Positions 34,199-43,375 of a stretch of DNA of 64,000 bases are shown here, piece by piece; the first letter of the stretch is position 1, and every line of letters starts with the position of its first letter. The notes beneath the pieces were generated by a model that did no database searches, had not been told where the DNA came from, and worked only from the letters and a program-made list of their open reading frames with translations. Where the stretch lies: the NCBI GenBank assembly GCA_051155775.1, contig DAXETV010000016.1, forward strand, positions 124,001 through 188,000, in the 5' to 3' direction. Made by a program: the position numbers and the translations under genes. The DNA comes from CAYSCZ01 sp051155775 (lineage in GTDB: Bacteria; Bacteroidota; Bacteroidia; Cytophagales; Cyclobacteriaceae).

Positions 34199-36472
34199 TT
34201 ATTCCTGCTCCAGGACTCTAAGTTTTGCAAAGCTTAAGAGCAATGTTTTTGTGCCAGCCTTATCGAACTCCACCCTGGCTTTTCTGTTTGCCCCATCTTC
34301 ATCCAGGGATGCAACAATTCCAAAGCCAAATTTTGGATGTTCCACCCGCATACCTGTGGTCAAATGAGAGGTATCGCTAGGTTTAAAATCAGGTGATGGC
34401 TTATGGTTAATATTTTGAGTGAACTTTCGTTGGTTGGTGTTTTTGATGTTTTTAACAAAGTGCTCAGCGTGGTAATTGGATGATGGAGTAACTGGTTCTT
34501 TATTGGAAAACCGCTTGTTTACCATGATATATGTTGGGTCTATATCATCAATAAACCGACTTGGATCACACTGTTTTAACCGGCCAAAACGGTAACGGTT
34601 AAGCGCATAACTAATATACAGTCTTACTTTGGCCCTGGTGATTGCCACATAAAAAAGCCTCCTTTCCTCTTCAAGGTCTTCCCTGCTGTTCATCATCATT
34701 TGGGAAGGAAATAGATCTTCTTCCAAGCCAACAATAAAAACTGAATTAAACTCAAGTCCTTTGGCCATGTGGATAGTCATTAAAGTTACCACGTCATTAT
34801 TTCCCTGTTTTTCATCCTGGCTTGTTAGCAAAGCGATTTCCTGCAAAAAAGCCCCCAGGCTTTTATCTTCTTTATCCGGATCAGTAGTAAATTCTTTTAT
34901 CGCATTAAGAAGTTCCTGGACATTTTCATATCTGTTTACACCTTCAACGGTTTTATCTTCATATAATTCCTTCAAAAGGCCTGAGCTTTTAGCGATATGG
35001 CTGGCTGCTTCAAAAGCATCCTTTTTAGCTGCCGTATTTTTAAAACTTTTTATTAAGGTGCAAAAATCTTCTATCGAGTTTGCAACTCTTCCTCCCACGT
35101 ACATTTTGATATTTTCTATTACCTCCCATAGTGTTTTATTATTTTCATTTGCCGCAACGATCATTTTTTCAATTGTACCAGGCCCGATACCTCTTTTAGG
35201 GAGGTTGATAATACGTCGCATTGCCTGTTCATCATTTTGATTAACCACAAACCTTAAATAAGCAACCAGGTCTTTAATTTCCTTTCTCTGATAAAAAGAT
35301 AAACCACCGATTATTTTATAGGGAATGTTGTTACGTCTGAGGGCTTCTTCAATGGCCCTCGATTGGCTGTTTGTTCTATAAAGTACGGCAAAATCGTTAT
35401 TGTGCAGCTGATTGTTGACTTTACTTTCAAAAATACTGCTGGCCACCAATTTACCCTCTTCATTGTCAGAAGTCGCTTTGATTAGTTGGATCAGCTCACC
35501 GGAGCCATTAGACGTCCATACCTTTTTTGTAAGTTGTGCCCTGTTATGATTTATTACAGAGTTAGCGGCATTAACAATGTTTTGTGTAGATCTATAATTT
35601 TGTTCCAGTTTAATGGTTTTTAAATCCGGATAATCCTTCTCAAAGTTTAGGATATTTCGTATGTCAGCGCCTCTGAAAGCGTAAATACTTTGTGCGTCAT
35701 CTCCTACAACGCATATGTTTTGCCTTACTGCGGCAAGTTTTTTAGCGATAAGGTACTGCGAAATATTCGTATCCTGAAACTCATCAATAAGCACATAATG
35801 GAACCGCTGTTGATATTTATTGAGCACATCGAGGTGCTCTTTGAACAATATATTTGTATTAAATAGCAGATCATCAAAGTCCATGGCATCGGCTTTGAAG
35901 CATCGATCAACATATGTTTTATATATCCTCCAGAGCTCAGGTTTCATGGAAGCTTCATCATCTTCCCGATATACCGGATTATTCATGTAATCCATATAGG
36001 AGATCAGCTGGTTCTTAGCTGATGAGATCCTGTTATAGACTACATTTGGTTTATAAATCTTATCATCCAGTGTTAATTCTTTTACAATTGATTTAATCAG
36101 CGACTTTGAGTCTTCAGTGTCATAAATTGTGAAGTTGCTTGGGTAACCCAGTTTACCTGACTCAATCCTCAATATCCTGGAGAATACGGAGTGAAATGTA
36201 CCCATCCAAAGGTTTCTTGCTTCTGTGCTCACCACACTTTCTATCCTGTTTCTCATTTCATTGGCTGCCTTATTAGTAAATGTCAGAGCCATGATATTAA
36301 AAGGGTCGATATTTTGGGCTTTTATCAGATGAGCTATCCTGTAGGTAAGTACCCTTGTTTTTCCTGAACCGGCGCCAGCTATGATCATAGTGGGCCCTTC
36401 TGTGTTGATCACGCCCTCTTTTTGAGGTGGATTTAACTGGTTCAGGTATTTAAATTCATTATCTAAAGACAT
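34199..36472 (-). CDS. UvrD/PcrA-type ATP-dependent DNA helicase
   Basis: 757-aa superfamily 1A helicase. Walker A GAGSGKTR is at 33-40, motif II is VLIDEFQDTN, motif III DDAQSIYAFRGADI, motif IV QNYRSTQNI, motif V TIHMAKGLEF and motif VI VAITRAK. A Tudor-like tail (GMRVEHPKFGFGIV and VEFDKAGTKTLLLSFAKL) at the C-terminus is typical of PcrA/UvrD. It functions in repair and in removing RecA or stalled transcription complexes. Length and motifs are complete. Confidence 0.95.
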   Translation of the reverse strand: MSLDNEFKYLNQLNPPQKEGVINTEGPTMIIAGAGSGKTRVLTYRIAHLIKAQNIDPFNIMALTFTNKAANEMRNRIESVVSTEARNLWMGTFHSVFSRILRIESGKLGYPSNFTIYDTEDSKSLIKSIVKELTLDDKIYKPNVVYNRISSAKNQLISYMDYMNNPVYREDDEASMKPELWRIYKTYVDRCFKADAMDFDDLLFNTNILFKEHLDVLNKYQQRFHYVLIDEFQDTNISQYLIAKKLAAVRQNICVVGDDAQSIYAFRGADIRNILNFEKDYPDLKTIKLEQNYRSTQNIVNAANSVINHNRAQLTKKVWTSNGSGELIQLIKATSDNEEGKLVASSIFESKVNNQLHNNDFAVLYRTNSQSRAIEEALRRNNIPYKIIGGLSFYQRKEIKDLVAYLRFVVNQNDEQAMRRIINLPKRGIGPGTIEKMIVAANENNKTLWEVIENIKMYVGGRVANSIEDFCTLIKSFKNTAAKKDAFEAASHIAKSSGLLKELYEDKTVEGVNRYENVQELLNAIKEFTTDPDKEDKSLGAFLQEIALLTSQDEKQGNNDVVTLMTIHMAKGLEFNSVFIVGLEEDLFPSQMMMNSREDLEEERRLFYVAITRAKVRLYISYALNRYRFGRLKQCDPSRFIDDIDPTYIMVNKRFSNKEPVTPSSNYHAEHFVKNIKNTNQRKFTQNINHKPSPDFKPSDTSHLTTGMRVEHPKFGFGIVASLDEDGANRKARVEFDKAGTKTLLLSFAKLRVLEQE

Positions 36473-36558
36473 CTTGCAATTTACTGAAAGGGTCGGATTA
36501 AGGTATTATCAGGCGTAGATAAATATCCACAAGTAATCCCAAATAAAACAACTGTATT

Positions 36559-37731
36559 CTAATTGCAATAATCACTTTGGTGTCCATCATAGCCAAGTAG
36601 CTTAGCCATCTGGAAATTCTCGCAGGCCAGCAATGGTTTATCGATTGCCTGGTAACATCTTGATCGCTGGAGAAAATTAAGTGAACTATCTGGCCAAACC
36701 CTGATATTCCACTTCGTGGCTTTTAAGGCGCGTTCGTAATCCTCAGTTAAAATTAAGGCCTCAACCAATCCTGTAAAAATGGTATAATGTATGGGTGGTG
36801 TAAACTTTGCACTGATTACCAAAGGGTAAGCATCACCATAAATGCTTTTATAGTCTTTTATGATCTGATCGCTGGCTCGATCATAAAATGATATTGCCAA
36901 TTCATTCTCGCCCTGTATCATGTAAATATCCGCCATATCACCATAAACGATCAGATTTCTATAGCCTTTTGTCAATAGTTGAGTGTATAGGTGTAGTGCG
37001 GTTTCGTAATTTTCTATTTTTTTATAAGATTGGGCAAGCTTTAGGATGGTGTTTAGACTCATAAATGTTTCATTATCTTCGAGTATCTCAAAAAGCTGAA
37101 TAGCTTTTTCGTGCTTACCATTTTTATAGTATTTATCACCTTTCTCTTTAATATCTTTTATTAATTCTTCCTTGTATTCTTCTATGTCTCTTTCTGATGA
37201 AAAGAATCCTCCCAATTGGTTTAATAATTTCAGGGTTATAGTCAGATTTCCACGCTCATAATTAACTTTGGCTTTGTTAAATATACTTCTGCGCTTTTCC
37301 AAATGGGCTAAATGTTTTTGTTGGTTGTAATACTTTCTTCCCCAAATACCACCCATAACTATCGTGGAGACCACTACTGTGAATATTACAGCATACAGTG
37401 TGGCGGTGAGGTTTTCCTTTGAACTTATTTTCTCCCTTTTTTTGTATCGATACCTGGGCCTGTAATAAGGTTGAGGATAAGCCGGATATCTGGAAGGAGG
37501 AACCTCCTCATAGGCTCTGCTATATTGCAGCTTCAAATCATAACTTGCCCTGGTGTATTCGTTAGACAAGGTTTGATAGGCGGAGTTGACCTGCTTAAAT
37601 ATCTCTTCAACCTCTGGGTTATCAGGATTTTTATCAGGATGGTATTGAACGGCTTTCTTTTTGAAGGCAGCTTTTATTTCATCAGCCGAAGCCGTCTCTC
37701 TAACCTCTAAAACGGTATAATAATTTATCAC
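36559..37731 (-). CDS. DnaJ-domain membrane protein with TPRs
   Basis: 390 aa. An N-terminal J-domain (about 2-68, HPD at 31-33) is followed by a tyrosine/proline-rich linker (75-98), one TM helix (about 109-130) and helical TPR-like repeats to the end (YYKNGKHEKAIQLFEILE, YETALHLYTQLLTKGYRN, and so on). The J-domain is predicted on the cytoplasmic side, where it could recruit DnaK, with the TPR part across the membrane. The start is GTG at 37731; no ATG is close enough to keep the J-domain whole. It is monocistronic. Confidence 0.85.
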   Translation of the reverse strand: MINYYTVLEVRETASADEIKAAFKKKAVQYHPDKNPDNPEVEEIFKQVNSAYQTLSNEYTRASYDLKLQYSRAYEEVPPSRYPAYPQPYYRPRYRYKKREKISSKENLTATLYAVIFTVVVSTIVMGGIWGRKYYNQQKHLAHLEKRRSIFNKAKVNYERGNLTITLKLLNQLGGFFSSERDIEEYKEELIKDIKEKGDKYYKNGKHEKAIQLFEILEDNETFMSLNTILKLAQSYKKIENYETALHLYTQLLTKGYRNLIVYGDMADIYMIQGENELAISFYDRASDQIIKDYKSIYGDAYPLVISAKFTPPIHYTIFTGLVEALILTEDYERALKATKWNIRVWPDSSLNFLQRSRCYQAIDKPLLACENFQMAKLLGYDGHQSDYCN

Positions 37732-37812
37732 TGAGAAGAAATAATAGACTTTCTACAATCAAACGACCTTACAAAGTAAAAGTGTTTCGATTAAAATAGA
37801 ATATTTGAAAAA

Positions 37813-37926
37813 TTAAAATATAGGGTAGTAAAATCTATTTATCACAATCAAAGTTAAAAATGCCAGAAAAGCTGTAATCTCTAAGATTAGAATTACCTTT
37901 TTCCAATTAAATTTAGATGAGCTCAT
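37813..37926 (-). CDS. Putative 37-aa single-pass membrane protein
   Basis: A short minus-strand ORF in the 311-nt gap between the DnaJ and hydrolase genes. The product begins with a polar, basic stretch (MSSSKFNWKK) and continues as one hydrophobic helix (about residues 11-29, ending in LTLIVIN) plus RFYYPIF. A second in-frame ATG at 37935 would add three residues. The positive-inside N-terminus and clean TM segment look like a real small membrane protein. No promoter or homologue can be shown from reading alone. The rest of the gap shows nothing recognisable. Confidence 0.4.
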   Translation of the reverse strand: MSSSKFNWKKVILILEITAFLAFLTLIVINRFYYPIF

Positions 37927-38042
37927 CGTTAACATCGATATATAATTGTCTATTCTATGATGGTCACGAAGTTAATTGAAAATTATAATAATGTTAACTG
38001 AGTATTAACAAAAAACATATTACCTAAATCAATTTTAAATAA

Positions 38043-39014
38043 ATGAAGAAGCGTTTACCTATTTTTATAATAATACTGCTTTTAGCTTTGTATTCCATAT
38101 ATTATTTTGGATTGACCGCTATTACCGGGCTTATTATTTCTTATGATCCGATTACATTTAATGATGTTCTTGAGGTTGATTCACTGAAACAACAATATGG
38201 GATAGAAGATAATCGTCATCCGGGAGATTACGGGTTTAAGAATTTTGAAGAAATAGCCTATGAGTCTTTTGACGGAATAAAATTATCTGCCTGGTATGTC
38301 GCTAGCAATAACGCTTCCGACAAGTGCATACTATTTGTCCATGGAAGAACATCAAACCGTCTGAAAACATTAAAATACCTGACTTTAATAAAAGAGGAGG
38401 GACTCGATTCTATTTACAACATTTTTATTCCCGATCTCAGAAATTCAGGAAAAGCAGAACCATCAGAAACTTTTATGGGATATAAGTTTGCTGAAGATGT
38501 GAATGCTTCTATTATTTATTTAAATGATCAAAAGAAACAGGAAGATTTTGTTATCTATGCTTTTTCTATGGGTGCTATGGCAACGGCCACCATGCTCAAT
38601 AGAAATGAACTTACGGATAAGATAAATAATAAAAACATCACCATAGAGAAATTAATTTTCGATAGCCCACTGGTAAATGTAAAGGCCACGTTAAAAAAAG
38701 GGGCGGATGACATGGGGATTCCGGGGTTCATTTTTGATAAGCCTTACAACAGTTTCAATGAAATGATCAATGGTTATGCAGATTCTATGAGGTTTAGTTA
38801 CTTATTGCCATCAATTTCCATACCCATCTTGATTTTCCAGTCAAAAGACGATAAGACAACCCCATATAATATATTTATTGAGGAAATGAATGCTTTAAAT
38901 AAATCAAACCTCAAAATTGCTGAAGTAGATTCCGTTGATCATGTTGAAATATTTCAGTCAGATAGATACCAGGACTTTTACCAGGATGAAGTTGCTGAAT
39001 ATTTAAAAAATTAG
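38043..39014 (+). CDS. Alpha/beta hydrolase, membrane-anchored or secreted
   Basis: 323 aa. An N-terminal hydrophobic segment (about 6-35) acts as anchor or signal. The fold shows the oxyanion FVHGRTSNRL, the nucleophile elbow AFSMGA, and a late SKDDKTTP Asp and DHVE His, giving a plausible Ser-Asp-His triad. It resembles the YqkD/Bem46-like serine hydrolases. The substrate is unknown. It meets the aldo/keto reductase gene tail to tail with one base between stops. Confidence 0.85.
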   Translation: MKKRLPIFIIILLLALYSIYYFGLTAITGLIISYDPITFNDVLEVDSLKQQYGIEDNRHPGDYGFKNFEEIAYESFDGIKLSAWYVASNNASDKCILFVHGRTSNRLKTLKYLTLIKEEGLDSIYNIFIPDLRNSGKAEPSETFMGYKFAEDVNASIIYLNDQKKQEDFVIYAFSMGAMATATMLNRNELTDKINNKNITIEKLIFDSPLVNVKATLKKGADDMGIPGFIFDKPYNSFNEMINGYADSMRFSYLLPSISIPILIFQSKDDKTTPYNIFIEEMNALNKSNLKIAEVDSVDHVEIFQSDRYQDFYQDEVAEYLKN

Positions 39015-39015
39015 A

Positions 39016-39918
39016 TTAAGGTACTTCTTCACCTTCTCCGGCAGTCCATATCCTAAACCAATCTTCTCGTGATAATTTCACCGGTAATGTATCCACTGCC
39101 GTCTTTATTCTGTCAATTTTTCCTGTTCCTAAAATGGGTATCATTTTTAACGGATGACTAAGCAGCCAGGCATAAGCTATTTGTTCGGGTTGTTCAAGTT
39201 CATATTTTAATTGAATAGACTGAAGTGTTTCTGCCAGGTTTTTTTCCTGAATGTTTTGAGGATTGAAGATCTTACCACCACCAAGTGGTGACCAGATCAT
39301 TGGTTTTATTCGTGACTCCTGACAATAATCTATGGTATGGTTATGGAAATTTTCATGATTGAGGACGCTTAATTCGATCTGATTGGTGACCAGTGGGAAA
39401 TCTAAATAGGCCTGAAGCGCTTTAAATTGGGCGGGTAAGAAATTTGACACGCCAAAAGACATTACTTTACCCTGGTCTTTCAAATGCGCAAAAGCCTCTG
39501 CAACCTCATAAGGGTTGATCATAGGATCAGGGCGGTGCAATAATAAAAGATCGATTTTATCGACATTAATTTTTTTAAGCGAGTTTTCTGCTGATTGAAT
39601 AATGTGTGTTTTACTTGTGTCGTAGTGTTTCACACTTCTTGTGGGGCATTTATCTGATATTAATTTGATGCCACATTTTGTCGTAATCTCAATTTTATCT
39701 TTAAGGGAAGGATCGGATTTTATTGCATTACCAAAGATTTCTTCACATTCATAGTTTCCATAAATGTCAGCATGGTCAAAAGAAGTGATGCCTAACGCCA
39801 TACACTCATTAATGAAATGTAGTAATTGATGCGTATTGTAATTCCACTCATTTAGCCTCCAAACCCCAAGAACAAGGTTTGAAAGTGAAACATCTTCATT
39901 AAGTTTTATCTTCTTCAT
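39016..39918 (-). CDS. Aldo/keto reductase (YdhF-like)
   Basis: 300-aa TIM-barrel NADPH oxidoreductase. Visible are FDHADIYGNYECEE with the catalytic Asp/Tyr, KCGIKL with Lys, and DLLLLHRPDP with His, plus SNFLPAQFKAL and ILGTGKIDRI. This matches the YdhF subgroup of COG4989. The physiological substrate is unknown. It diverges from the CBS gene, sharing 73 nt. Confidence 0.92.
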   Translation of the reverse strand: MKKIKLNEDVSLSNLVLGVWRLNEWNYNTHQLLHFINECMALGITSFDHADIYGNYECEEIFGNAIKSDPSLKDKIEITTKCGIKLISDKCPTRSVKHYDTSKTHIIQSAENSLKKINVDKIDLLLLHRPDPMINPYEVAEAFAHLKDQGKVMSFGVSNFLPAQFKALQAYLDFPLVTNQIELSVLNHENFHNHTIDYCQESRIKPMIWSPLGGGKIFNPQNIQEKNLAETLQSIQLKYELEQPEQIAYAWLLSHPLKMIPILGTGKIDRIKTAVDTLPVKLSREDWFRIWTAGEGEEVP

Positions 39919-39970
39919 AAGATTGTCTTTTCATTTGATTAAATATGTATAGACCCGTAAAAACTTTTTC

Positions 39971-39978
39971 TATTTTTG
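39971..39978 (+). promoter_or_regulatory. -7 promoter element of the CBS gene
   Basis: TATTTTTG fits TAnnTTTG and ends 13 nt before the ATG at 39992, implying a very short leader. No convincing -33 element is found at the usual spacing. Confidence 0.42.
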
Positions 39979-39991
39979 TCGAAAAAAATTT

Positions 39992-41362
39992 ATGCGCTAT
40001 CTGAATTCAATAGTAGAGGCAATAGGGGATACCCCATTGGTGAAGTTACACCATGTAAATCACGGGATAAAAGGCGAAATATTTGTTAAAGTAGAATATT
40101 TTAATCCAGGAAATTCCGTAAAGGATCGAATTGCTTTAAAAATGATAGAAGATGCGGAAAAGAGTGGGGATCTGAAACCTGGCGGTACGATCATCGAAGG
40201 TACCTCAGGAAATACAGGAATGGGCCTGGCACTGGTTGCAATTTCGAAAGGTTACCGCTGTATTTTTACCTTGTCTGACAAGCAGTCCCAGGAAAAAATA
40301 GACATTTTAAGGGCATTAGGTGCAGAGGTAATTGTCTGTCCAACAAATGTTCCGCCAGATGATCCTAAATCATATTATTCAGTTGCAAGGAAACTTAATA
40401 AAGATATCCCCAATTCTATTTATCCAAATCAATACGATAATCTATCCAATACTGAAGCGCATTATGAAACAACAGGCCCCGAAATATGGAATGATACAGA
40501 CGGGAAAATCACCCACTTTGCCGCAGGAATGGGCACAGGTGGTACAATAAGCGGGACATCAAGGTATCTAAAAGAAAAAAAAACAGATCTTATTACCGTT
40601 GGAATTGATACATATGGCTCTGTATTTAAAAAATATAAGGAAACCGGGATTTTTGATGAAAATGAGATATACCCATACCTTACTGAGGGTATAGGTGAAG
40701 ATATTTTACCCAAAAACGTAGATTTTGATATGGTAGATCATATTGTAAAAGTAACGGATAAGGATTCTGCAATCATGACCAGAAGGTTGGCAAGGGAAGA
40801 AGGATTATTTATCGGTTGGTCTTGTGGAGCTGCCGCAAAAGGAGCACTGGATTATGCAGCCGATAACCTCAAAGCAGGGGATATTATGGTTGTCGTTTTA
40901 CCTGACCATGGAACCAGGTACCTGGGTAAGGTGTACAACGATTACTGGATGAAAGACCATGGATTCCTCGAAGCAAAATATGCTACAGCAAAAGACATTA
41001 TCCAACACAGACCGAAAGAAGAGCAATTGCAAAAAATAGATCATGAAACAACAATCGGGGAAGCAATCCTTTTAATGCACAAAAAAGGGATAGATCAAAT
41101 CCCTGTGATTGATGGGAACCATTTTGTCGGTAGCCTGAATGATTCTTCTGTTTTGAAAAAACTTATCGAAAAGCCGGAACTTAAAGAAAGGCCCGTTTCC
41201 GAGATAATGGACAAATCATTCCAGTTTGTTGGCCTGGATAACACATTGGATGTTCTGTCTTCATTGATTAATAAGGATAACAAAGCATTGCTTGTGAGGG
41301 ATCAGCTAAATCAGGTTCATATCATCACACAAAGCGATTTATTGATGGCAATGACCAATTAA
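39992..41362 (+). CDS. Cystathionine beta-synthase / cysteine synthase with CBS pair
   Basis: 456 aa. The PLP fold-type II domain (about 1-320) has Lys44 in GNSVKDRIALKM, the substrate loop EGTSGNTG and the phosphate-binding GTGGTISG. A C-terminal pair of CBS domains (about 335-456) probably senses adenosyl compounds. It makes cystathionine from serine and homocysteine, or possibly cysteine from activated serine, so the exact substrate remains open. A perfect hairpin terminator follows 57 nt after the stop. Confidence 0.9.
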   Translation: MRYLNSIVEAIGDTPLVKLHHVNHGIKGEIFVKVEYFNPGNSVKDRIALKMIEDAEKSGDLKPGGTIIEGTSGNTGMGLALVAISKGYRCIFTLSDKQSQEKIDILRALGAEVIVCPTNVPPDDPKSYYSVARKLNKDIPNSIYPNQYDNLSNTEAHYETTGPEIWNDTDGKITHFAAGMGTGGTISGTSRYLKEKKTDLITVGIDTYGSVFKKYKETGIFDENEIYPYLTEGIGEDILPKNVDFDMVDHIVKVTDKDSAIMTRRLAREEGLFIGWSCGAAAKGALDYAADNLKAGDIMVVVLPDHGTRYLGKVYNDYWMKDHGFLEAKYATAKDIIQHRPKEEQLQKIDHETTIGEAILLMHKKGIDQIPVIDGNHFVGSLNDSSVLKKLIEKPELKERPVSEIMDKSFQFVGLDNTLDVLSSLINKDNKALLVRDQLNQVHIITQSDLLMAMTN

Positions 41363-41376
41363 TCTGTAAAATTTCT

Positions 41377-41384
41377 TACTTTTG
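41377..41384 (+). promoter_or_regulatory. -7 promoter element upstream of murI
   Basis: TACTTTTG fits TAnnTTTG, 15 nt after the CBS stop and 74 nt before murI. The transcript would have to pass the terminator hairpin at 41419-41449 to reach murI. No -33 match is visible. Confidence 0.35.
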
Positions 41385-41418
41385 ACTCAACCAAACTAAA
41401 CTAATACTCTTTGCTTGC

Positions 41419-41449
41419 AGAGACCTCAATTTTTGAGGTCTCTTTTTTT
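41419..41449 (+). terminator. Intrinsic terminator between the CBS gene and murI
   Basis: AGAGACCTCAA (41419-41429) and TTGAGGTCTCT (41433-41443) form a perfect 11-bp stem with a 3-nt loop, followed by six more T. It ends 8 nt before the murI ATG, so it must either be read through or leave murI with a leader of at most a few bases. Confidence 0.88.
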
Positions 41450-41457
41450 ATATCGAC

Positions 41458-42261
41458 ATGAAATCATCAGAACCTATAGGCATATTTGACAGTGGTATAG
41501 GAGGGCTGACCGTGGCAAAGGCGGTGAAAGAGCTATTGCCCAATGAGCAAATAATTTATTTTGGTGATACAGCCCATTTACCGTATGGGGATAAATCGGT
41601 TGCCGCAATCCAGGCATATTCGATAAAGATTATTAATTACCTACTGGAATCTAACTGCAAGGTTATTTTAATAGCCTGCAATTCCGCTTCCTCTGCCGCC
41701 TTAGAATTAATTAAAGAATATGTGGGAGAGAAAGCGTTGATTATAAATGTCATCGATCCAATTGTTAATTTTCTGAGGGAAAATTACACTAAAATCAACA
41801 TTGGATTGATCGGCACAAAGCAAACGGTAAACTCCGGTGTATATCAGCATAAGATTGAAGCATTAAATAACAATCTGACCCTAAATAGTTTAGCTACACC
41901 ATTGCTGGTGCCCATGATTGAAGAAGGCTTTTATCAAAATAAGATCAGTCATGAGATAATTCGGCAATACCTTTCGGATAAAATATTATCAGATATTGAG
42001 GTCCTCATTCTGGGATGTACCCATTACCCGGTTATTAAAAATGAAATTCTAAATATTTTAAAAAAGAATATTGATGTTTTGGATTCAGCGGAACTTACCG
42101 CCGGTGCCTTAAAGGCTATTCTTGAGTTAAACAATTTGCAAAATAAATCGACAGATAACCTCAAAGACATATTTTTGGTTTCTGATTATACTGACGCTAT
42201 GAACAATTCCACCAAAATTTTTTTTGGGGATAATGTTAGTTTACAGTGTCATAAGATTTGA
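41458..42261 (+). CDS. murI: Glutamate racemase
   Basis: 267 aa. It converts L- to D-glutamate for peptidoglycan. The catalytic cysteines Cys74 (IACNSAS) and Cys187 (LGCTHYP), the acid Asp11 (GIFDSGIGGL) and His189 are all present. It starts directly after a terminator hairpin and is followed 31 nt later by nuoH, so it may share transcription with the complex I block. Confidence 0.95.
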   Translation: MKSSEPIGIFDSGIGGLTVAKAVKELLPNEQIIYFGDTAHLPYGDKSVAAIQAYSIKIINYLLESNCKVILIACNSASSAALELIKEYVGEKALIINVIDPIVNFLRENYTKINIGLIGTKQTVNSGVYQHKIEALNNNLTLNSLATPLLVPMIEEGFYQNKISHEIIRQYLSDKILSDIEVLILGCTHYPVIKNEILNILKKNIDVLDSAELTAGALKAILELNNLQNKSTDNLKDIFLVSDYTDAMNNSTKIFFGDNVSLQCHKI

Positions 42262-42292
42262 TTATCGCATCGTTTGCACCTAATTTCAACAA

Positions 42293-43375
42293 ATGATACA
42301 GTTTCTGTATTACCTTAATTTCCTTTTGGTTTTTGTGGTTTTTGCAGTTTATGCGGAACGAAAAATTTCAGCTTTTATTCAAGACAGAATAGGACCCATG
42401 GAAGTGGGTTATAAGGGGTTGTTACAAACGGTGGCTGATTTACTGAAAATGCTCCAAAAAGAAGATATTGTTCCCAGGGCTACTGATAAATGGTTGTTTT
42501 TATCTGCGCCGGTAATCATTTTCCTGGCAATATTCACCGGCTATGCTTTATTGCCATTAAACTATTCGCACCCCGGTGCAGATGTGCCCAGCGGTGTATT
42601 TTTACTTTTAGCCATCGTAGCGTTGGATGTTATTGGTATCTTAATGGCAGGATGGGCTTCTAATAACAAATATTCATTGTATGGTTCTATGCGGTCCGTT
42701 GCCCAGATGGTTTCTTATGAAGTGCCTCTCGGCTTATCGGTTATTTCTGTGGCTTTGATAGCAGGATCGTTGGATTTAAATGAGATTTCCGTTCAACAAG
42801 GAATTCTTTTTCAGGAGAGCAATTACTTTTTAGGTATTAAAGCACTTGGCCTGGATGTAAGTAAGATAGGTGGAATTTTATCATGGAATATATTCAGGGC
42901 ACCTGTACTAATACCAGTTTTCATTATATTTTTTATATCCTCATTAGCCGAATCCAATAGAGCACCATTTGACTTACCTGAAACCGAATCTGAAATAATC
43001 GGCGGTTACCACACTGAATACTCAGGTTTTCGGTGGAGCATTTTTATGCTTGGGGAATATGGTATGATGTTGTTGGTTTCTTATTTGGCAGCGATACTAT
43101 TTTTCGGAGGATGGAATACGCCTTTTCCAAATATCTCAACCATTCCCCTTGCTGAATGGACCACCGGAACACCGGGAAGTATAATTCACTACTTATGGGC
43201 TTTTTTTTGGCTAACAATTAAAAGTTTATTTTTGATTTTCGTACAAATGTGGATAAGATGGACTTATCCAAGGCTTAGGGTGGATCAATTGATGTCGTTA
43301 TCCTGGAAATATCTGACACCTTTTGCCATTTTGCTTTTGTTTGTATCCGCAACCTGGAAAATGATTATGATATGA
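42293..43375 (+). CDS. nuoH: NADH-quinone oxidoreductase subunit H
   Basis: 360-aa membrane subunit with eight predicted TM helices, forming the quinone-site junction of complex I. Signatures are AVYAERKISAFIQDRIGP near the N-terminus, ESNRAPFDLPETESE and GGYHTEYSGFRW. It is the first gene of a nuoHIJKLMN run. nuoA-G are not next to it; the upstream gene is murI. It overlaps nuoI by 4 nt. Confidence 0.97.
   Translation: MIQFLYYLNFLLVFVVFAVYAERKISAFIQDRIGPMEVGYKGLLQTVADLLKMLQKEDIVPRATDKWLFLSAPVIIFLAIFTGYALLPLNYSHPGADVPSGVFLLLAIVALDVIGILMAGWASNNKYSLYGSMRSVAQMVSYEVPLGLSVISVALIAGSLDLNEISVQQGILFQESNYFLGIKALGLDVSKIGGILSWNIFRAPVLIPVFIIFFISSLAESNRAPFDLPETESEIIGGYHTEYSGFRWSIFMLGEYGMMLLVSYLAAILFFGGWNTPFPNISTIPLAEWTTGTPGSIIHYLWAFFWLTIKSLFLIFVQMWIRWTYPRLRVDQLMSLSWKYLTPFAILLLFVSATWKMIMI

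Noticed and set aside
34761..35240. 159-codon plus-strand frame antisense to uvrD
   Set aside because: It mirrors a well-supported helicase in another frame, has no protein-family features and no start context.
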